From contig JAJRTM010000452.1 in NCBI GenBank assembly GCA_024278285.1, positions 1 through 12,164 on the forward strand: a stretch of 12,164 nt of DNA. The letters are read 5' to 3'. Position 1 is the first letter of the stretch. Each line of letters opens with the position of its first letter. The translations under genes and the position numbers were made by a program. This DNA comes from Planctomycetota bacterium. GTDB taxonomy: Bacteria; Planctomycetota; Planctomycetia; Planctomycetales; Planctomycetaceae. The notes beneath the pieces were generated by a model. It did not search any database. It saw nothing but the letters and a program-made list of their open reading frames with translations, and was not told the origin of the DNA. Shown piece after piece: positions 8,107 through 12,164 of this stretch.

Positions 8107-8925
8107 TTATCTTACCTGATGCGGATCCCAGCCTGCGACGACTGCATCAGGAGCAAGAACAAAAATTTCCACGCGGCGGTTTCGCTGGCGTGCCTGGTCG
8201 TCGGTATTCGGAACCACGGGTTGGTTCTCGCTGTAGCCGGCTGCTCCCAGGCGTCGATCAACAATGCCTGCTTTGGTTAACGCCAGCACGACAGAGTCGG
8301 CCCGGTCGGTGGAAAGATGCCAGTTGGTTCGATGATGAGTTTTTGATTTGGCAATCGGTTGGTCATCGGTATGCCCCACGATCAGCAAATTCAAACGCTT
8401 GGCTGGCCCATCATTCATAATCGAAGCCAGATCATTCAATAGTGGTTTTGCTGATTCTCTCAAACGATCACTACCTGAAGAGAACAGGATATCAGAATGA
8501 AATTTACTGACGCCGGTATGCGGATCGAATTCAAAATCAGGATATTTGCGAGCTAGCTCCTGGAATCGTTTTGTCGCTGCATCAGATAAGGGACTTTTAT
8601 TGGTACGAGAATTGACAAGCAAATCTTTATAGCGTTTTTGTAACTCGCCACGTTCCGAATTCACATTAGCCAATCGCTGATTAGCGATATCCAACTGTTG
8701 ATGCAGTTGGTCTCGTTCTGCAGTTAACGCTCCCGCAGATTGTTGAAACTGCATCGATTCAGCAGCGAGCATCTGATTTTCACCCGCTAGTTGCTGGTTC
8801 TCAGTATAAAGTTTCATCGCCCGGTGCTGGCTCAATCGCAGATGTCTGCCCGGAGCCTGGTTGCAGGCGAGTTGAGAAAATGCCAGTAAGCAGCCAAGTA
8901 GTAGCGATAATCGTAAGCGTTTCAT
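8107..8925 (-). CDS. OmpA-family lipoprotein with coiled-coil stalk
   Basis: A 272-residue envelope protein. The N-terminus is a lipoprotein signal with lipobox QLAC and lipidated Cys21. Residues about 37-104 are Gln/Leu/Glu-rich heptads that should form a coiled coil. The C-terminal domain (about 140-257) is an OmpA/MotB-type peptidoglycan-binding fold: FSSGSDRL (148-155), VGHTDD (183-188), NWHLSTDRADSVV (201-213), LGAAGYSENQP (226-236) and RQRNRRVEIFV (246-256). Asp187 and Arg208 match the pair that grips diaminopimelate in OmpA-like domains. It probably anchors an outer membrane or envelope layer to the cell wall. There is no transmembrane helix or motA neighbour, so a flagellar MotB role is unlikely, and the context does not suggest Pal of a Tol system. 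AAGGAG lies 9 bases before the ATG and fixes the start. Confidence 0.92.
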   Translation of the reverse strand: MKRLRLSLLLGCLLAFSQLACNQAPGRHLRLSQHRAMKLYTENQQLAGENQMLAAESMQFQQSAGALTAERDQLHQQLDIANQRLANVNSERGELQKRYKDLLVNSRTNKSPLSDAATKRFQELARKYPDFEFDPHTGVSKFHSDILFSSGSDRLRESAKPLLNDLASIMNDGPAKRLNLLIVGHTDDQPIAKSKTHHRTNWHLSTDRADSVVLALTKAGIVDRRLGAAGYSENQPVVPNTDDQARQRNRRVEIFVLAPDAVVAGWDPHQVR

Positions 8926-9040
8926 GCGACAGTTCTCCTTCGTTTTTCGTCAATCATCCAGTCCGATGGTAACAGGACTGAAGAGTATCAATCGAAAACG
9001 AATTCGGTTTGCGACGAGTAGTCAAAGGTGGGAAAGTAGA

Positions 9041-9162
9041 TTCCGAATTATTCCTGCCTGTTTGCTGAAGAGCAAAACCGGCAGGGAATGAATCGGAAAG
9101 TTTGTTGAATAACAAAAAAGGTAGGTTTGTTACGTCTACTAGAAAGGAAAAGGTGAGACGTA
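9041..9162. other. Hairpin-rich non-coding stretch between metG and the OmpA-like gene
   Basis: The 8926-9403 gap holds no convincing gene but has ordered structure. A nearly continuous stem of 58 bases spans 9041-9098: TTCCGA/TCGGAA outside, CCTGCC/GGCAGG in the middle, TTTGCT/AGCAAA around a GAAG loop. A second hairpin follows at 9101-9116 (TTTGTT, GAAT, AACAAA), then TACGTCT/AGACGTA (9131-9137, 9156-9162). It could be a small RNA, an RNA-processing site behind metG, or a further intergenic repeat. The transcribed strand is unknown. Confidence 0.4.
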
Positions 9163-9358
9163 TTTTGTGTAGGAGGGGAAATTTATCGTCAATCGGCTCG
9201 CTTGTGAAGAGGAATCTTTTCGTAATACCAACTCTTGCAATCTTTACATGAAGTTTACCCAAAAAAAGACAGCAATGCGGTGAAATGCAGGGTCCGCAGT
9301 TTATACATAAGTTTTTCAATCAAAGGTAAATTGCCGGTCCTGGAGGGACAAAATTCTT

Positions 9359-9388
9359 CTCGTTCCCAAGCAGGAGCTTGGGAACGAG
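9359..9388. repeat. Complete CGTTCCCAAGC palindromic hairpin behind metG
   Basis: There are 13-bp perfect arms (CTCGTTCCCAAGC at 9359-9371, GCTTGGGAACGAG at 9376-9388) with loop AGGA. The core is the same as at 2688-2713. It lies 15 bases past the metG stop codon. On the minus strand only a weak AGAAGAATTTT follows the stem, so it may act as a terminator-like 3' end without being a canonical one. Confidence 0.75.
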
Positions 9389-9403
9389 GAAAAAGCACTA
9401 TGA

Positions 9404-11464
9404 TTAATGCACACGTTGTCCGGGCTGGGCTCCGGTGTCTGGGGTGAGCAGGAAGACTTCTTTGCCGCCGGGACCGGAAGCGCAGACCATGCCTTCGCTC
9501 AAGCCGAATCGCATTTTGCGGGGCTTCAAATTAGCGACACAAACAACAAGTCGCCCAACCAAATCTTCCGGCGCGTAAGCTGCTTTGATGCCTGCAAAGA
9601 CATTGCGTGTTGTTTCGCCGCCCAAGCTTAAAGTTAACTGAAGCAGCTTGTCGGCTCCTTCGACATGATTCGCTTCGACGATTCTTGCGACACGTAAATC
9701 GACTTTCATAAAATCGTCGATCGTACACTCTTCGGACATCGGCTCATCAACCAGTGGCTGGGCAGAATCGTCCCAGTCCCCTGCGGTTGCTGGAGCGTCC
9801 TGGCTATCAGTGGTTTCTTCATTCGGTTGTGCTTCGCGAGATTCTTCGACCATTTTCTGTACCTGTTCTTCTTCGATCCGTTTCATCATGTGTGAAAATT
9901 TATTGACTGCGTTACCCGTGAGTGGGGTTTTCGATTGCTCCCAACTAGAAAGTATATCATTAAGCAGTTCGCCCGTTTTCTTCGCCAGTTCTGGCAGAAC
10001 CGGAGAGAGATAAATGACAACTTGCCGAAATAAATTCAAGGCAATCGTGCAGACATCACGTAACTCTTCCTGTTTTTCTTCCTCTTTACGCAACAACCAC
10101 GGCTGTGAATCTTCGACGAACTTATTCGCGACCTCCGCCAGTTGCAGAATTTCCCGCATCGCTTGTGAATATTCACACTGTTCATAAAGTTCTGCAATGC
10201 GATCCCCCGCCTCTGCCGCTTGCTGGAAACGCCCGTCATCATCGGGATAAACATCGCTGAGTGTTTTCCCGCTGATAAACTTAGCACATCGGCTGGCGAT
10301 ATTGACGACTTTCCCAACCAGATCCGCATTCACTTTATCGGTGAACTCCTGCAAGTTCAGATCGATATCATCCAGTTTGCTGTTCAGTTTCGAGGCGAAA
10401 TAGTATCGTAAACAAGCTGGATCGAGATGATTCAAATAAGTGCGAGCCATGATAAATGTCCCACGACTTTTGGACATTTTTCCGCCATCGACATTCAAAA
10501 ATCCATGAATATGCACTTTCGTCGGCAAGTTAAAACCAGCCACTTTTAACATCGCGGGCCAGAACAGTGTATGAAAATAAGTGATATCTTTACCGATAAA
10601 GTGATGAATTTCGGTGTCGCTGCTTTGCCAGTATCTGGAAAGCCCCTCATCATTTTTCTTGCACCACTCCCATGTGGAACCGATATAACCAATCGGTGCA
10701 TCGAACCAGACATACCAGTAATGACCAGGAGCATCGGGGATTTCAAAACCGAAATAAGGTTCCGGTCGAGAGATATCCCAATCGCGAAGTGGTTCTCCCA
10801 GAAATTGTCCTTTAAGATAATTGGCGACTTCCGTTTGCAAATGCTCGCCCGATTGTGTCCATTCTTCGAGAAAGTCGTGCATCTTTTCGATATTCACAAA
10901 CAGATGGGAAGCGGTCCGTTCTTCCGGCTTGGCTCCTGAAAGCGTGCTGACCGGATTCACTAACTCACTCGGGCTGTAGGTCGCACAACATTTTTCGCAG
11001 TTATCGCCATACTGATCTTGCTCGCCACACTTTGGGCAAGTTCCTTTGACGAACCGATCTGCCAGAAAGGTGCCTGCTTCTGGATCGAAAAGTTGTGTCA
11101 CATCCTTTTCCGAAACCAGCCCCGCGGCTCGAAGTGCAGACCAGATGATTTTACAGGCATCCAGATTTTCCTGACTGTTGGTGCTGCCGTAGTTATCGAA
11201 TTCAATATCGAAACCGGTGAAGTCAGCCAGGTGAGCCTCCTTCATTTCTGCGATCATTTCTGCTTCGCTCCGTTTTTCCTGCCGGGCGCGAATCATGATC
11301 GCGGTGCCGTGCGTGTCATCTGCACAGAAATATCGACACGTATTGCCTCGCAATTTCTGGAAACGAACCCATATATCGGTTTGGATGTATTCCACCAGAT
11401 GCCCCAGATGGATATGTCCATTCGCATAAGGCAACGCAGCGGTGACAAGAATTCGACGTGACAT
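9404..11464 (-). CDS. metG: Methionyl-tRNA synthetase with C-terminal tRNA-binding domain
   Basis: Charges initiator and elongator tRNA-Met with methionine in the cytoplasm. The chosen protein has 686 residues. The class I signature is HLGH (19-22) after LPYANGHI, and KMSKS is at 329-333. A zinc knuckle with Cys143, Cys146, Cys156 and Cys159 lies in the connective insert. The anticodon-binding helical domain spans about 370-540, followed by an acidic Glu/Asp/Gln linker (about 540-580) and an EMAP-type tRNA-binding and dimerisation domain (582-686, with [25 protein letters not shown] start). The reading frame extends 30 codons further upstream, but the family begins at [19 protein letters not shown] and a plausible promoter lies inside the extension, so the ATG at 11464 is preferred. 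AAGAAG about 8 bases upstream is a modest ribosome binding site. Neighbouring genes are unrelated. Confidence 0.96.
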   Translation of the reverse strand: MSRRILVTAALPYANGHIHLGHLVEYIQTDIWVRFQKLRGNTCRYFCADDTHGTAIMIRARQEKRSEAEMIAEMKEAHLADFTGFDIEFDNYGSTNSQENLDACKIIWSALRAAGLVSEKDVTQLFDPEAGTFLADRFVKGTCPKCGEQDQYGDNCEKCCATYSPSELVNPVSTLSGAKPEERTASHLFVNIEKMHDFLEEWTQSGEHLQTEVANYLKGQFLGEPLRDWDISRPEPYFGFEIPDAPGHYWYVWFDAPIGYIGSTWEWCKKNDEGLSRYWQSSDTEIHHFIGKDITYFHTLFWPAMLKVAGFNLPTKVHIHGFLNVDGGKMSKSRGTFIMARTYLNHLDPACLRYYFASKLNSKLDDIDLNLQEFTDKVNADLVGKVVNIASRCAKFISGKTLSDVYPDDDGRFQQAAEAGDRIAELYEQCEYSQAMREILQLAEVANKFVEDSQPWLLRKEEEKQEELRDVCTIALNLFRQVVIYLSPVLPELAKKTGELLNDILSSWEQSKTPLTGNAVNKFSHMMKRIEEEQVQKMVEESREAQPNEETTDSQDAPATAGDWDDSAQPLVDEPMSEECTIDDFMKVDLRVARIVEANHVEGADKLLQLTLSLGGETTRNVFAGIKAAYAPEDLVGRLVVCVANLKPRKMRFGLSEGMVCASGPGGKEVFLLTPDTGAQPGQRVH

Positions 11465-11512
11465 ATTTATTCTTCTTATTTCCGGAACCCAATATTCTAA
11501 TAATTCTCGTGC

Positions 11513-11540
11513 ATTGTAATAGGCATTACAAACAGTGCAA
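11513..11540 (-). promoter_or_regulatory. Probable metG promoter
   Basis: On the minus strand TTGCAC (11535-11540) and TACAAT (11513-11518) are separated by 16 bases. Transcription would start near 11505 and give a leader of about 40 bases before the ATG at 11464. The -10 box matches at 5 of 6 positions, the -35 box at 3 of 6. Confidence 0.5.
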
Positions 11541-11592
11541 ATCGCATTCGCCACAGTTATTGAATGAATTGAGGGTTCTCAAGACAAATCGG

Positions 11593-11702
11593 TTCGCTTA
11601 TTTTAGCGAAAACGACATCACTCCATCGCAATGTCGCAATCGAGTGGTGACGTTTTGGTCTTGACGACAGGACAGCAATCGTCATAAATTTCTGACGATT
11701 GC
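11593..11702. other. Run of three inverted repeats upstream of metG
   Basis: TTCGCT/AGCGAA (11593-11598, 11605-11610), an imperfect 13-base pair AACGACATCACTC/GAGTGGTGACGTT (11611-11623, 11642-11654) and a perfect 10-bp pair GCAATCGTCA/TGACGATTGC (11675-11684, 11693-11702) lie in sequence. They are upstream of the probable metG promoter. They could be operator-like dyads, a small RNA or a terminator of something unseen. No T-tract follows the last one. Confidence 0.35.
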
Positions 11703-11806
11703 CTTTCAGAGCATTATACATGCTTATGCGGTTGCTGTTTTGTTGGACGTAACACGAAATTTATTAAAATGATGCAAACCGCTAACCTGGTTGTTTCTGT
11801 TGAAAT

Positions 11807-11849
11807 ATCCTGCCACTTTTTCGCAGCATTTCATTGATAAGATCCTAAA
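11807..11849. repeat. 43-base dispersed module, copy 2
   Basis: Begins ATCCTGCCACTT and contains GCATTTCATTGATAA; 5 of 43 positions differ from copy 1 at 7926-7968. The match may extend left by a few bases (TGAAA) with one indel. A tiny hairpin TCCA/TGGA (11851-11861) follows, as a different one follows copy 1. The neighbouring inverted repeat of copy 1 is absent here. The remaining gap to 12087 shows no supported gene. Confidence 0.7.
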
Positions 11850-12087
11850 ATCCATATTGGACATTCAATCTAATGGAAAAGATCGATCCTGCTCTTAGTG
11901 CTGCATACCAGAAAAGATGATGCCGAGGAAAATTTTCTTGAAGATTTCAACAATCATCTCCTCCCCTTCGAAATGGATCGCGTTCAGGACATCGCGTACC
12001 TCTCCCCGACCACTCATGTAGTGGGTGTCCCACATTGCTGACACAACAATACAGACTCTCAAATTACAAAGATAATTGATTCACAGA

Positions 12088-12164
12088 ATGGAAATTGAAC
12101 TCATAACGCCTCAAGATGGTCGATGGCAAGATTTACTGAGCCGTCTCGAACATGATATTTATTC
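12088..12164 (+). CDS. N-terminal start of an unidentified gene, possibly a FemAB/GNAT-like transferase
   Basis: From the ATG at 12088 the frame is open to the window edge and gives MEIELITPQDGRWQDLLSRL followed by EHDIYS. A Trp a few residues in, then a Leu-rich turn and HD-(I/F)-Y, resembles the beginning of FemAB-like or GNAT-fold transferases found near polysaccharide genes. With only 25 codons this is a suggestion, not an identification. No Shine-Dalgarno sequence is visible. GATAAT at 12071-12076 could be a -10 box, which would make the transcript almost leaderless. Confidence 0.35.
   Translation, partial: MEIELITPQDGRWQDLLSRLEHDIY

Noticed and set aside
8107..8925. Flagellar MotB identity for the OmpA-like gene
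   Set aside because: It has a lipobox instead of a transmembrane helix with the proton-channel Asp, and no motA is adjacent.
8954..9319. 121-residue minus-strand ORF between metG and the OmpA-like gene
   Set aside because: No recognisable domain, composition unlike the real genes, and it lies across the hairpin-rich stretch at 9041-9162.
11465..11554. N-terminal 30-codon extension of metG
   Set aside because: Not conserved in the family and overlapped by a probable promoter.
11895..12035. 46-residue minus-strand ORF beginning MWDTHYMSGRGEV
   Set aside because: No ribosome binding site, the opposite strand is open too, and no family is recognised; could be a gene remnant or repeat, but not supportable as a CDS.

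Overview
The window reads as a stretch of housekeeping and envelope genes from a member of the Planctomycetota, probably close to Gimesia or Rubinisphaera. That placement is an inference. It rests on the exported His/Gly/Arg-rich EF-hand protein, the mix of genes, the moderate GC content, and intergenic regions full of palindromic repeats of the kind I associate with that group. No rRNA, tRNA or CRISPR array is visible, and no transposase or integrase gene.

Layout from left to right: the N-terminal 351 codons of phosphoglycerate kinase (pgk, minus strand, cut by the left edge); a possible structured leader and a clear intrinsic terminator; a secreted four-EF-hand protein (minus); about 700 bases without a gene that hold a cluster of nested and tandem inverted repeats; GDP-mannose 4,6-dehydratase (gmd, minus); a divergent intergenic region with a good -10 box; the thiamine pyrimidine synthase thiC (plus); an A/T-rich membrane acyltransferase with a C-terminal SGNH domain (plus); a branched inverted repeat joined to a 43-base module that recurs near 11.8 kb; an intrinsic terminator; a coiled-coil OmpA-family lipoprotein (minus); a hairpin-rich gap; methionyl-tRNA synthetase (metG, minus, with a start site inside the longest ORF and a promoter that supports it); a second hairpin-rich gap; and the first 25 codons of a plus-strand gene that may encode a FemAB/GNAT-like transferase.

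The genes do not form one operon or one system. Each lies alone with its own intergenic region, and several have their own terminator or promoter. A loose envelope theme links gmd (GDP-deoxysugar precursor), the acyltransferase (O-acylation of a surface glycan), the OmpA-like lipoprotein (peptidoglycan anchoring) and possibly the last partial gene. pgk, thiC and metG are core metabolism.

I found no convincing new multi-gene system. The unexplained signal is in the non-coding DNA: a MITE-like nested palindrome at 2361-2626, a dispersed CGTTCCCAAGC hairpin family, a recurring 43-base module, and hairpin-rich gaps beside pgk, metG and the OmpA-like gene. The acyltransferase looks horizontally acquired from its base composition.
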